A DNA stretch of 64,000 nucleotides from Phoronis australis (taxonomy: Eukaryota; Phoronida; Phoronidae): assembly GCA_002633005.1 (NCBI GenBank), contig NMRA01000794.1:58224-122223 (forward strand), in the 5' to 3' direction. Positions 38,701 through 52,500 of the stretch are shown here, piece after piece. The notes below the pieces were generated by a model. It searched no databases. It saw nothing but the letters and a program-made list of their open reading frames with translations, and had not been told where the DNA came from. Position numbers and translations under genes: made by a program. Positions within the stretch are counted from its first letter, which is position 1. Each line of letters starts with the position of its first letter.

Positions 38701-40444
38701 ATAGTTTACATGTTTCTCAAACTACTTACCAGCGAATATACAGCGGGAGTGGGCAAAGTGTGCGTCTAAGGGACATCCTTGCTTGTTTTCCATATCCTTG
38801 GGTGGCTCCAGACCATGGCTGGACATTTTCATCAAACCGTTCTCCTTTTTCCGAAGACTGTCTGCCACTTTCTCTGACGAGCCGTATATCATAGACCCAT
38901 CGATAAACGAAGTAATTTCGTTGATCTGTTCTCGATAACCTGTTAAACGTTTGAAATATGCAAGATAAATTGACGAGCATTGTCATTCGCATTGCTTATG
39001 GTGCTTTTTTTAACTCGGTAAAACTCGGTATTTGAACCTCACTTCACTGAACGCCTCAGAAGCGTGGTGGGTTGATAAAGCGCAGCATCTCCAAGGTTTG
39101 TGTGAATTCGATCAGGCATTTCTGAGATGTGGAGATGCACGGTACATGTTTGCATTTGTTTTTGGTAAAATCCTGAGCACGACCTTTGACGTTTACCTGT
39201 ACAGTCTGTTCTCCACCTGTGTCACGTGATTGAATAATGTGAACTTTTGCCTTGAGAATGGTTTACAGTGAATAACCGGAAACGTCGGATCAACATGTTA
39301 TTGTTTACTTACGCGCTATTTTTTTAGATGTAATGCTCTTGGTTTTCTCAAATTTGGACATTTCTTTTGCAATATGCAAGACATCAAAGTATTTTAAACA
39401 ACTATTTTCCATAAGTACAACATGACAATTTAAATATCAAGTAAGTTCACTGCATTGAAATATGTCATAGCAATTTCAATAGTCGCACCGTCAAGGCATT
39501 TAGCAGAAAGGGTCACTTTGATATACTGTAGGAAAAATAGCGAACCGTTTTATTGAGCATACCCCACCCATTTCACACTGTTCATTTTTAGACTACATGT
39601 ATGGGAGAGGTAAAATACTTATTTGAATTGATGGAGATGCAATTCTGGGAATTGACACAACTGCGCAAAGCCAGGTACTTCAGAATGAACTAAACTCACC
39701 TAAAGTACATTTGACATTAGGCGAAGGTACTGAACGAGCAAAGTTCATACACGTGAAGTTGAATGGTCCGTAATGGGGATCATCTTTAGCGATGTGTATC
39801 GGAAAACATTCCGGTCTGAAAAAAAGGATTGGGGTTATATCGAAATCTCATAGAGTTGCTTTCAATGCACCATTACTTTAGTTTGTCCATGCTAAAGAAT
39901 CCAATATCTGTTTTACACAGAAATTGCGACAAGAACATCAAGACGGAAGACGTTCAAGTACACGTACATGTAGCATCGCGGCGACTGATCACGTGGGACA
40001 GGATATACATGTAAGGGGCTTCTAGAGGACGAGTACCATCGCGTTTAAAAAGAGACAGTACTCCTGTAAAATGGTGTTTTCTTTGCACGGCTTCAAAATG
40101 TCACCCTATGCTACGTGACCTGGTACAGAGAGCTCGCGATAGGAGTCGCTGGTCGCAGGAAGTCAGTCCCCATGTCTTTCCTATATCCCGCACTTGTGTG
40201 TAATCCGAAAGGATGTCATGGGCTAGAAATAATAACACATCAAACCTATCCTAATAACGAATCTCAATAAGAACAGAAGTTTTCACACAGTGGGAAGTGG
40301 TATCACGGCACTACTAAATAAATGCACCTCTATTTTAGTGGCAGACTTCGTTTAATATAGAGCACGCATCCGTGCAAACGCCAAGGCGATACTTTTTCTA
40401 CATTGGAATTAGATTTTTATATGTGTGTGTGCGTTTGTGTGTGT

Positions 40445-40487
<43 letters not shown>

Positions 40488-40489
40488 GG

Positions 40490-40577
<88 letters not shown>

Positions 40578-43500
40578 CGCTCGTGCGTGCGGACATGTAC
40601 TTGTGCCTGTGTGTCTGTGTGCATATATGTGTAACTGTAAGTGTGTTTGCGTGACTGTGTGCGTCCTCACGCCATAAGGAAATAGACGCATGGTGTGCAA
40701 TATCTCCGCATGTTAACGACATGCCGTAAACACTACGCGAGGCAGGGGAGCATCGTAACCTGTACCTGGTAGCCACAGCTTCGGCTAGTGCTTCTTGGCC
40801 GGCGTTTAAGTTCTCTGGACAGCACTGGACGGTGGAGTCATCCTCACCTGGGGGGTCACAAAAAAACAGATCAATGCCTACTTTTGAAGGTACACCCGTT
40901 AGGGAACAGTTCGCCTACACTGTTAAGCTCATGGGGCAAATGCATTGATCAAAAACTTAAAAAGGATGTTGAGAGAGAACTGGCGAGAGGTAAATAAAAA
41001 CGCATAGACTTGCAGTGGAATGATGGTGATAGAAGAGTTGCGAATGAACAATGAGTTTTATACAAAAGCACTGTGTTACTGAATTTTCGAAGGTTGGATA
41101 AGTGGGCAATTAGTCACACCGGTCATGGGAACTAGCATACAGATGTATGGATGTCAATTATTTCTCTTATCACCTGTGGAGAGTTTTGTTCAAATCCTGG
41201 AGCACGGTGATACATTGGGTGCACGGTATGATTCTGGAAGGTTGGCCAATACATTTTTGAAATGCGTTCATTCAAACTATTTTTACATCATCGTGGTTGG
41301 AAAAAATATTAGATAATACCTTCATTCCGCCTCTGCTGCTATGAAAAATCTATGGTGCGACTGATTTCCCACAATGTGTTGTACTCCACTGTTTGTACTC
41401 TTGTCTACCTGCTGCGACTGTTCTTATCGTTTCTAGCATGCTCGTTTTACCACTTGCCTGATGATGAAACACGCGGTGTATCTAATATTTCAATGTATTG
41501 TTTGTGACGCATATTAGCAATTTACTTCATAACCGTGGACCTGATGATCGAAAGCTGCAGCGAGATTAAACGTGAGCTTCCGTGAAGCCTGTATCCAACT
41601 GAAAATATAGCTGTATTTTAATCAAATTTCAGATAACGAAGGTCTGCCACCTAGTTATAGTTACATTGAGTTCGTAATGTCTAGAGAGTCATTGGGGTGT
41701 TCAAACCTTCGTAAGGCCTTTCCTAAACCAACTATATATATATTTATTACTTCTTCCTATTAATATCATCAGAAGTAAAACACTCCACTACAGCAACTGC
41801 AACTGCTGCTGCCGCTACTGTGATTGCTGTTATTTTGACAGCAGATCCTGTTGTTGTTGCTGCAACCGCTGATGGTACTGTTGCGTTGATTGCTGCTATT
41901 TTGACCGACACTACTGCTGTTGTCGTTGCTGCTGCTGGGGGCTGTTGTGATCGCTGCTACTTTCACAGATGCCGCAGCTGCTGCTGCTGCTGCTGCTGTT
42001 GCTACTTCTGCTGCTGCAACAGCACTAATGTCGTGGTTGTGCGACGCTATAGTGACTATTACCGTGGATGATAGGTGTAAGGTTGATGTCATGATCCAGG
42101 AACTGACCCCACTGCATAAACATGGCGGTGATATCTGTCGATTCGTGTTCCTCCGTCGAGTCGAGATGCACAGTGTAGCTGACCTCACGGGCATTGGGTA
42201 ATGTCCACCCTACGTGACTTTTGGTGCGAGGTGTATCCAAGACTAAACAGTTAATGGCGAGAATTAGCAGTGTTACTAGATAACTAACCATTCTTGGAAC
42301 GGGGAAAACGCCTTACTGGCTGGTAATTGGGTGCACGTAGTTCACCCGATTTCGTTGATGAAACGGGACTTGAACTCTGGAACTGATAGGCAAATTTCGG
42401 TGACATTGTTCCGCAAACCTTTATCTGTAAGTTTACTTCACATTTTAGAAAGGATGCATCATTATGTTTCTGAAGTGGTGCACATTTTTGACGCCAGACG
42501 TAGTACCAGGGTACATTACTCCGATCTGTTTAGGCAAAGCAAAAACGATTTAAGTGTAGTGTCTATAACATGTTCACATATTTCAACTTCAACGGAATTA
42601 CGCTACTCACTGTTGTCGTAGAAGGGAGCAATAAAACGTGGAAATGGCGTGTGAGCAGCGCCCCACAGTGGCCACTCTTCGTTATTACACCTCCCATCAA
42701 ATCGTCGGTAAGTAGACGTTTTGTAGTTTGCTGAACAGTCCGCTTTTACGTATTCAATACCAGGAAATGGGCAAGTTTTCAACTGGACTGGACGCAACTC
42801 AAACATTTGAAGTTGGAGACACTGGTTGGGGTTTAGCATTGCCCTGTAAAGAAAGACGTTAACACAAGCGTAACGTAACTGTACGAATGAAGTTTACACA
42901 ACTTTTTGACAATCGATGCACGTATCTTCCGGTAGCAAGCAGATTCTTACAGAATTATCGAATCTTAGTGAAATTTAAATCAAACAACTGGCCAAATCTT
43001 CATCTGCCAAACAATTGCCCTCGGTGATGCTCCGAAGAATGTTTAGCCGCTGAGTCTCGTTGTAACAATGCGGAGGAATGTGCAATGACTCTTGATATGG
43101 GTAATAGTAGAACAGTGTTTACAAACGTTTGGTTAAATATCCAAGTACATTTAGGGCTAAATGAGGTTGCAAGCTTCAAAGGAGAAAATAAGCAACGACG
43201 AATCTTCAATCTGATGTCAAGTATTGAACTTTGCTTAATCCATGTGTAACTCGAAGTGTTAAGAAAACGAAGAACTCCGACCAAAGGATGACAAAAAAAC
43301 AACCTGACACTGGAGTTTCAATATTGAATCAATAACGTACGCCATTGCCGCTGACTTGGCAAGCTCCTCCAACATCACGGCGCCATAACTCACGGTGACG
43401 GATGACGGAGTTCCGGTTGCGAACAAGTTAAGCAGGAAATTCGGATCTGCGAACTTAGGGTGTGTGTCAATACCTGTTAGAAGAACGGGAATGTCAAAAC

Positions 43501-46500
43501 AATGATGAACGTGACATAAGGTTGTGATACATTAGGTAACAATGTGCAGGAGTGTCTCATATCTTGCCACACGCTTTGAACAGTAAACAAATCCTTAGCA
43601 TAACTCATATACTTGGACGCTTTTTTTTCACAAGACAGTTTTCTTGCAAGTTTGGTAAACTATGGCAAACTTTTGTAAGGTATCGCCATGTACGTGATTG
43701 TGCTACTTTTTCTATATTTTGTTCTTGATCTTTCGTTATTGAACGGGTTTGAAGATGTCCTGTGGGTGATAAAAAATATCTCACCCAAAGCAGTTAACCG
43801 TACATACTAGGGCAGGTCACCGAACCTTATCCAATGACCACAGAATAGGCCTCGTTACCATATAAAGCAAACTCGTTCCTGGAAGCAAAAGCAACTCACT
43901 TGGGGACTGCCACAGCTCAATTCCCCTACTGCCTTATAGAAACTTCCTTGCCGTTACGGTTTCACGATATCAAACATCACTATATGGGGTAGTTCTATTA
44001 TACAAAGGGGAATCAAAAATTGATCGGACTTCAAAATCACGTATTGTCCGGACTTGACAAGGCGATTACCTCATCCATAACACTAGTTGGACGCACCCCA
44101 AGTACCCGTCCGGTGCTTAACCAGTTGACTAGAGATCAAAAACGATGGCCGGATTTCCTTAGAGAATTGCTATAATGTCTGGAATGATTCAGGTCATAAC
44201 TACATGTACATTGTAAATGTAGTGTTTATTTTTCGTACCTGTTTGCTTGTTTTTGACCGAAATCGGCGATTTGTTTGCTCATTGTGTTTGAGCACCAGCC
44301 AATCTATTTTGGGTCGAGAATGCCACTTTTTGATGCATCCATGTGGTTTTGAGATTTCAGCTAACCCGTGTGAAGGTCCGACAACCAAGTAAGAATACCG
44401 GGCACTCGCGTTTCAATCCATCCAGATGGTTTTGAAGTCTGGGCAAGTGGTTTTGGAGTGTGACCCATTGTTGATTCCCCATGATATAAGATCTCTTGAT
44501 TGGTATTTTGTATACTTTGCTTGATTCAGGAGTGTTTTCTAATTGACCGCGACGTCTTGCAGAAGAAATCGCAGGGTGCTTCATGGCTCCAGACACGGGA
44601 GCTCATGTCGAACATTTCATAACGAGCCATCTCATAAACGTGATTACATTATAAGTGAACTAGCCGTTTGCGGATACGTTATTCTCTGGTATATATATTT
44701 TCATTGAAATTGAGTAATGTTGTGCTTTCCAGCGCTTTCTGGGCTTAATATGTTTCACAGTGCATTGTAGTTTGCCTTATAATGAAGATAACAAGTATGA
44801 GGGCTTAAATGTAAAAACAATAGCTCACTGTTTCTCATGCCAATAAATAGTGGTCTTCATCATCCCACAGCTGGGGACACGTGACTGTATTTTGATGACA
44901 AGTGTGCTGCTGGGAAATTAAGGTATTCAAATTATGATTGCGTCAACAGAATATGATTATGTGCGGTTATACAAAAAGGAGCCCTTCTCATTTGAGACTC
45001 CTGCAAAATAGAACTATGCAAAACCTTATTAACGTTGAACGCAGCTTTAAACCCAATCAGTCTTAACGCTGTTTTGGTGTTTATAAAAAATACAAGAATC
45101 GTGCTTCGCTGAAGTCAAAAATAAGGTTATTAAACACGTGGTTTGGTCTAAGTGATAAAAGATCCGAGTGTCATAGAACTTGAAAAACAATTGATATTTC
45201 CAAAATGGCCCTAGTGCTTACTGAAACAGAAGTCGAAACCTTCAACAGCTAGTTTTAAGGTTTATTTCCAACGGTTTTGAATTTCTGTTGACATCAAACT
45301 ATGAAAGAATCTCCTTTAATCTCAATTAAAAAAACGATCTGTCAATTGTTTGTCACTCAGGGCATATCACGTATCGTTTTGTGGCTTGACGAATCACAGA
45401 CGTTGCACCTGTGACTTATGATGTAAACAAAACATAGGCGATTTCATGTGGCAGCCAGCCCAACGTCTTTGTACGCAAGCACCTGTATGTATGAGAATGT
45501 CATAATAGTGTTGGGAGGAATGAGTTTCTGACGATTTTTCTCGAAATTCTTGTATTATTCAAAGTGAATAACTCCCACGTTAGCATTCCCAGCATCTATG
45601 AACTCCACGATCTGTTTAAAAAGATATTTCTAAACCTTTGGCGTTCCATGCTTCTTTAAAGAACCCTTTATCTTACATGTATGCCAATATTTCTCACTTT
45701 GTTGTACCACATACATGTACAAGCAATGTCCCAAGCAATTTCCAATTGATAATAGACGTCTTTCAATTCGTAAACCTACATGCACGTGGTGGCAACGCTA
45801 GCTCAGTGTGACTCATGGACGAGACATAAGTCGCAATTCCCAGCTACTTGTATACCTGGGAAGAGTCCAGTAGCTGTCTCCGGACTAGAAAACTCTAACA
45901 AAAATCCTGTGTCCTCATTCAAACTACGCGACAACCTATCACACAATATGGCGAAGACTTGTTTTTAGCAAGGTCCAGAGTTACTGAACAACTATTCGGG
46001 ACCTCTCTCTACGAAACAATAAAACATCGTGGAAGTCTAAGGTTTCTCGGAGCATGCAACAGGTTGGGTAAATTTGTTTAATTGAGCTCCAAACGTAGTA
46101 AAGTTTGGAGTTCCGGGCATATCCAGGAGGAATGGATGTGCTTACTTGTTGGTTGAGCCACGTGTTTAGTCTCATCTCTTGTATAAACTCACCCACTTTG
46201 AAGAATTTCTTCCTTTGCTCTAAGAATCGCTTCAGATATCGGAGAGCATTATTGGCCGCCATTTGCAGAAGCTTGTTTGAAAAACTCACGTTGGGAGCCA
46301 TATGGGACCCATTTAGTTTGTAGTAAACAACGCCATTGTGTATTTTGTATTCTGAAAAAGAAAGTTTAAATTGGAACTTGAACATTAATTCCTAATCTCT
46401 CTGATTGCTTGGTCAAATTAGTTAGAAACACAACATATAGTGACGGTGTGATTATAAAATAGATTGAAAGTTGCTAAATGTTTTTAAGAACGGATTTTGT

Positions 46501-49500
46501 GTCAAAAATGTTACGTTGTAAACCCCCCAACGTGCCCAGAAAGTATACATGTAGGGACATGGTGTTGGGAAATAACAACGCATGATGCGGTCTATGTGAG
46601 CCCCCAGATTACGCCATGAGTGCAAAGATCACCTATTTGCAGAATTGTTTGTTTTTCACATTTACAAGTTGTCAATAAATACAACTGCACTTAGTTTAGC
46701 GACGAAAATGCTCAAAAAGCATCGTCGTTTAGTGACCAGTTTTTTTATTAGCATAATTAGGATCATAAAAGTATGCCTTTAACAGTACCCGATGGTGAAT
46801 CTTGCGACCCCTAGTAATGCAACGAAAACCGTATAAGCATGGAGCCGGAAGCTCCTTGACTGCCTTGTCACAATAATCGAAAACTAGAAAACAATGGTTA
46901 AGGAATGGTATGTAACATTGCGTTCCAGTTGTCTCCTCTCATCCAAAAAGGAATGCATTGGCCTAAATTATTATTGTCTACCTTCTTTAATTTGAAATCA
47001 GTGGAAATCTGCAGTATAACTTTTTCAAAGTCAAATTTATATGTAACAAGAAAAAACATTGTCAGATAAGTACACATCTTGTGCGCAACCTGAACTACGC
47101 ATCCCATATTTTCATGAGGTAACTGTTATTTTTACCGTTTAATTGATACTGCGTAACAGTTGAGAAAACATTTCTGACACCATTGACATTGAAAACGAGA
47201 TGGCCAGTTTTTGAGCCGAAATCGATTAATAGGAAGCTGTAGTTCTACTAATTGCAGCACCCTCTATGTTACATTTTCTCATACTCTTATAAATATTGGA
47301 TACAGCAGGCGAAAAGGCATGTCAGTGCAAAGAAAGATGAAAAAGTGAATTGATTCACAGGTAAATGATTTTTAAGACATCAGTGTTAAGTAACAAGCAA
47401 ATTTATATATTTCAAGCTACCTCTACGCCACGTACAGATAAAGACGTCAGATAGAGGTTCTCAACTTTAGAGACACCAGACAAACGTTTCAACTAATTCA
47501 ACTATACCTACTAATCATGGCGCCATCTGTGGGTTTGTACATAACTTATATGACGTCAGCAACCGGCTCACAACTTGAGAGACACGATTAGGTAGATCAA
47601 GTAGAAAACACATTATAACTAGTTCAAATATTTCTACCAATAACTACGCCACCTGCAGGCAGACAGATAAAGAACATGACGCCAGCAAAAGGATTAAAAC
47701 TTGAGAGATCAGAACAAGCATTTCACTTAATTCAGCTATACCCAACAATCGCTGCACCACCGGCAAGGACAGGCTGATAACAAACATAACATCAGCAACA
47801 GGCTCACAACTTGAGATATAGAACAGGCATTTCAACTATTCCCACTAATCGCTGTGCTACTTGCAGGCACATTTATAACGTACATGGCCCAAGCACAAGA
47901 CTGACCAGCCTCACAACTTGAGAGACACAGAACAAGCATTTCAACTAATTCAACTATCCCCACTAATCGCTGCACCACCTGGTGGGACAGGCTGATAACA
48001 AACATGACGTCAGCAAGAGGCTCACAACATGAGAGGCACAGAACACGCATTTCAACTAATTCAACTATTCCCACTAATCGCTGTGGTACTTGCAGGCACA
48101 TTTATAAAGTACATGGCCCAAGCACAAGACTGACCAGCCTCACAACTTTGAGACACAGAACACGCATTTCAACTAATTCAACGATTTCCACTAATCGCTG
48201 CGCCACCTGGGGGAAGGTAGATAAGAACTCAAAACAGGCATTTCAGCTAATTCAATTATTCCTACTAATCGCTGCACCACCTGTAGGCAGACAGATAAAG
48301 TGCATGACGTCAGCAAAAGACTCAACAGGCTCACAAATTGAGAGAAACGGAACAAGCATTTCAACTAATTCAACTATTCCCATTAGTCGCTACGCCACCT
48401 GCAGGCAGACAGATTAAGTACATGACTCCAAGAAGAAGCTGACCACGCGCACAACATGAGTGACATGAAACAACCACTTCAACTAATTCAACTGTTCCCA
48501 CTAATCGATACGCCACCTATGAGCTGGTAGATGAGGTATATGACGTCATCAACAGGCTCACCATTTAGAGACACCAAGCATACATTTCAACCAATTCATT
48601 TATTCCCAGTGATTGCTGCACCACCTGCAGACAAGTCAGTGACTAAGGTATGTCTTTCTCACAATGCCAGTAATACTTCAGATGCGCTACAAATGGTAGA
48701 ATTAGTTGAAATAGTTGAGTAGCTCAGTGCTGGATGGGTTGAGATGACTTGCAGTGGGATTAGTTGGGTTCAACTAAAATCAATAAATTTAACTATTCGT
48801 GCCAGTTGTGGACAGGTAGATAACTTACAAGACGACATGTACAAACTTATAATGTTAGAGACACCAATCAAACATTTCAACTAATGCAACTATTCCCACT
48901 AATCACTGCGCCACCTGCAGGGGCAGTTTGATAACAAACATGATTTCAGAAACAGGCTTGTATCAGTTGTGATGGCAGGATAAGTTGAGATAAGTTGGAA
49001 TTAGTTTGTACAACTAAACATTCTGACATGTATGGATTTCTTTGCCGAGCAAAAGATAAAAACAAACACGTACGCACATTTTTTGACTGCAACTGGTTGT
49101 GCGTCTTATTTAATAACTCGATTGTAATTTACTATTGCTCAACTACAGTGTCTTAGATTGCGCACCCTGTCGGAATCCTAAATAAAGGCGCACACTGTCG
49201 GAATCCCATATAAATGCACAGTTTGTCAAGTTATCAATAGTACAGTTCAAAACTTAACTTACCTTCTTTCATCCATTGTTCGAATTCTTGAATGGTACCT
49301 TGGTTACAAAGTTCACCCAAACCGCACGTGCACCACTTTTCACCGTTGGCTTTCACCTCGCACCGGTCAGGTTTGAAGTCGGGGTTCGCTTTTATATCCT
49401 CATCAGGTACGCACCCACGAATTACTTCTGTTTTGTGAATAAATTATAGGTGGCGCATTAGTGTAGACCTGGTTCATGCAATACCATGGCATTTTCCTTA

Positions 49501-52500
49501 GAATGCTGCATGTAACTATAATTTCCACTGTACAATGATGAACTAATTTCCTTCAAACTTTCCTTACAATCAAATATCATACAATTGAAGAGCGGACTGT
49601 GAAGACTGGCGACGTAGAATCGGTGGTGACGGGAGAGGTTGAAATATCGTTACGTCTACATTTGAGCAAAGTTAAATCATATGCCCTACCCCCCTCCCGA
49701 ACATCTACCCAGTGCACCGACACCTGGAGATCCTGCTACAGTTCTTGGTACATATTGATCCAAGTCACAAAGTCACGCATATTTAGCATTTAACAAAGGG
49801 TGACAATCAGACTCCTTGCGAGCGAAATTTAACAGCCCACACATAGTGTTATTTTGCAATGAGTTGCGTGATCTCGCAGTACATTGTACGTGCAAGATTC
49901 TTGACCTAAGTCGACCGACATTCCCTGTCTATTTTGACATTTCATCGTGGTTTGGTGTTCTCATAAGCGAGTTTGGCAAGTTCACGCAAGTTCTCGCGTG
50001 ATATCACCATGCAATTAAAAGAAAGTGTGATCTCACTATATTTCTCTTGCGAGTGGCTTGGATGATAAAGCAACCTCTGACCTCTGAGTCCAGATGGCTT
50101 CTGGTCTCGGTGTTGAAAAGTAAAAATGTGTATATTTGTGCATGTGAGTGCTATTATACACATCAAAGGATTCAATTATTTAGGGTGTCCGACGCTAACA
50201 CGAATAAAGTTTCCATGCAACTCTTCAGTATGAATATGTAATTGAGTTAAACGTACCTTGCAGGATGTATAGAACTTTGACGGACTAGAGTGAGAGGACA
50301 TCTACCGATAACAGTTATGCTAAAAACGTATAAATGTAAGTTATCACACGTACAGAGGGAAACTGCTGTCATGTCTATTGAGAATTCATTTTATCTGGGA
50401 ATGTTCCAGTCCCAGATGAAAAGAATTGCAGTAGCATTCGTGTGTACGTGGATTATCGCCATGCGCGCACCCAGAGGGCTCGGGGGGCTCGAACGAGCTC
50501 CCTATTTGGCAAATTGGGCAAAAGGTCCCCCCAGAGAAAAAAAAGTCCAAGAAAACGAGAAAAATTCCACTAAAAAGGCGCAACACACAAACACACAATT
50601 CGCGCCTCTAAACGTGGTACCCTCTTTTTTGGTACCGAAAGGTCCACATCGTCAGATATTCGTGCCCCCACCCCTTTTAAAGGCGGGGTGCGTACATGAT
50701 CACGACAATATCTTGTTGCCGTGTGCTTCCGATTGCTGTTTCATGACGTCATCGACGTCATCTATCTGCCAATCACGTAACCTGTGACAAGATTATCTGT
50801 AAAAATGTTGAATCAACGAGTAACGTTTTATTCTATAATTTATTAAGAAAAATTTTCAATTTGAGAAATATACAAGTTAAAATATAAAAATTCAATAATA
50901 TCAAAAGGTTTTCAGAAACTCAGAAACAATCCTTCCGGGTAAATTAAAATTAAAACATTCCCTGAAGTGTCTTGCAGCATTTGTCGTTTTAGTTTCGATC
51001 AATTTATTAATGCTCTTGGTCTATTTTCGTGTTCTAGCTTCAAGACTGTAAACAGTAATACAAACATTCTCCCACGTGGATCACAGCACTGGAAAATAAC
51101 CTCGGAAACTGCTGATTCGCAGAACTTTATGTGAGGATTGTAGCAAGATCAGAAGCAACGCTGCGAACAGAAGGTTGTTACAGTAAGAAACAGATACTCG
51201 ATAATTATGAGGTCACAATGCCCGGTAAACCCTTGTTTTTCAGTGTTGATATAGAGTATGCATCAATAACGAAACATGTCCATGGGATTTCAATTAATTT
51301 TGTCTGATTTTGTTTACCGGGGACGCTTTTTACCTTGACCTATTTGCGATGACCCAGACTGAAACTGTCGGAGGCCTTAGAATAGTCGCCTTATCACCGT
51401 GCGTCGGAACATCCATCGGTAGACCTTCGTTGTTTTAAGAGCAGTAAAACCTCTTTTTCAGTAATGACGCCTTGGATCAATTCTGTAGGTAACCCAAATG
51501 AACGATCCCTGTCGAATTTGGCGTTGTGCACGCTAATTGACTCCACCAGGAGACTGCACACCAGCCGTGAAGTACAGCTTCATTGAAGTATTCAAAAGTT
51601 CATAAGGTGGCGTATACAATACCAGTATTTTTATGCATAAATCATGCAAGCCAGCCCCCATTTGACGAAGTGGGCAAAACGTTTCGCCTCAGAGAAACAA
51701 AACTCTGAAAAAAGTAGAAAATGTGACAAAAGTCTATTTAAAAGGCAGGAAGTACCAAACTTTGGCGAATGCACAGTTCATAGCTCTGAACGTACTCCGT
51801 GAATCTTAGTAAAAGGTCCACTTTCTCAAAAATTCGAGCCCCCCATTTTAGGCTAGATGTGCGCATGCATATGGGATGAAAGATAAGAAACATGCTGTTA
51901 CCAATGGATGCATTAGGTTGTAATTAGCATAATGGAAACAAAATATCATTACCTCAACAATATTCGTCCGTATGACTTTCAAGCTGCCATTTAACCCGAA
52001 ATTGGCCTTTTATCGCTTTCACATCGGTCTCAAATTTTTGCTCAACAATATACACCTCGTTTTTGATTCCCAGGAACATACAAACCATTATCAATCAAGA
52101 AATGAAGTGAGAAAACCGTCAATTCCATTTGGATTGGCCAACCCTGATATTCGAAAATGACACGCAGGCAATACTATTTAAAGTGGTCACGTGATTCAAT
52201 ACTGACAACTTCCCATTAGTCGTATTATCGCTCCTCAGATGAGAAGTATATTTAGGGTGAAAGCTAGGCGTGGCAAAATCCACCTTTAAGTGACTAGGTG
52301 GTCACAACAGCCATGCACTTATAAGTCAGCGTGTAACCGGAGATGTTAACGGTAGACTGAAATCATGATTTTAATTATACATGTACATTTCACCTTGTGA
52401 TACACGTGCATCTTCATTTAAAGATATTATTTCCTTTACACTCACCAATGCACAAGACACGATGAGCTTCTTCAGTTGAAAGATATCACTCAATTATAAT

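Noticed and set aside
40372-40776. Cys-Val and Thr-His repeat ORFs
   Set aside because: Translations of the (GT)n microsatellite.
41769-42201. Ala/Ser/Asn-rich ORFs on both strands
   Set aside because: Translations of the trinucleotide tract running into peroxidase exon 7.
47644-48417. Leu/Val-rich and Thr/Ser-rich ORFs
   Set aside because: They coincide with the intronic satellite and repeat with its period.
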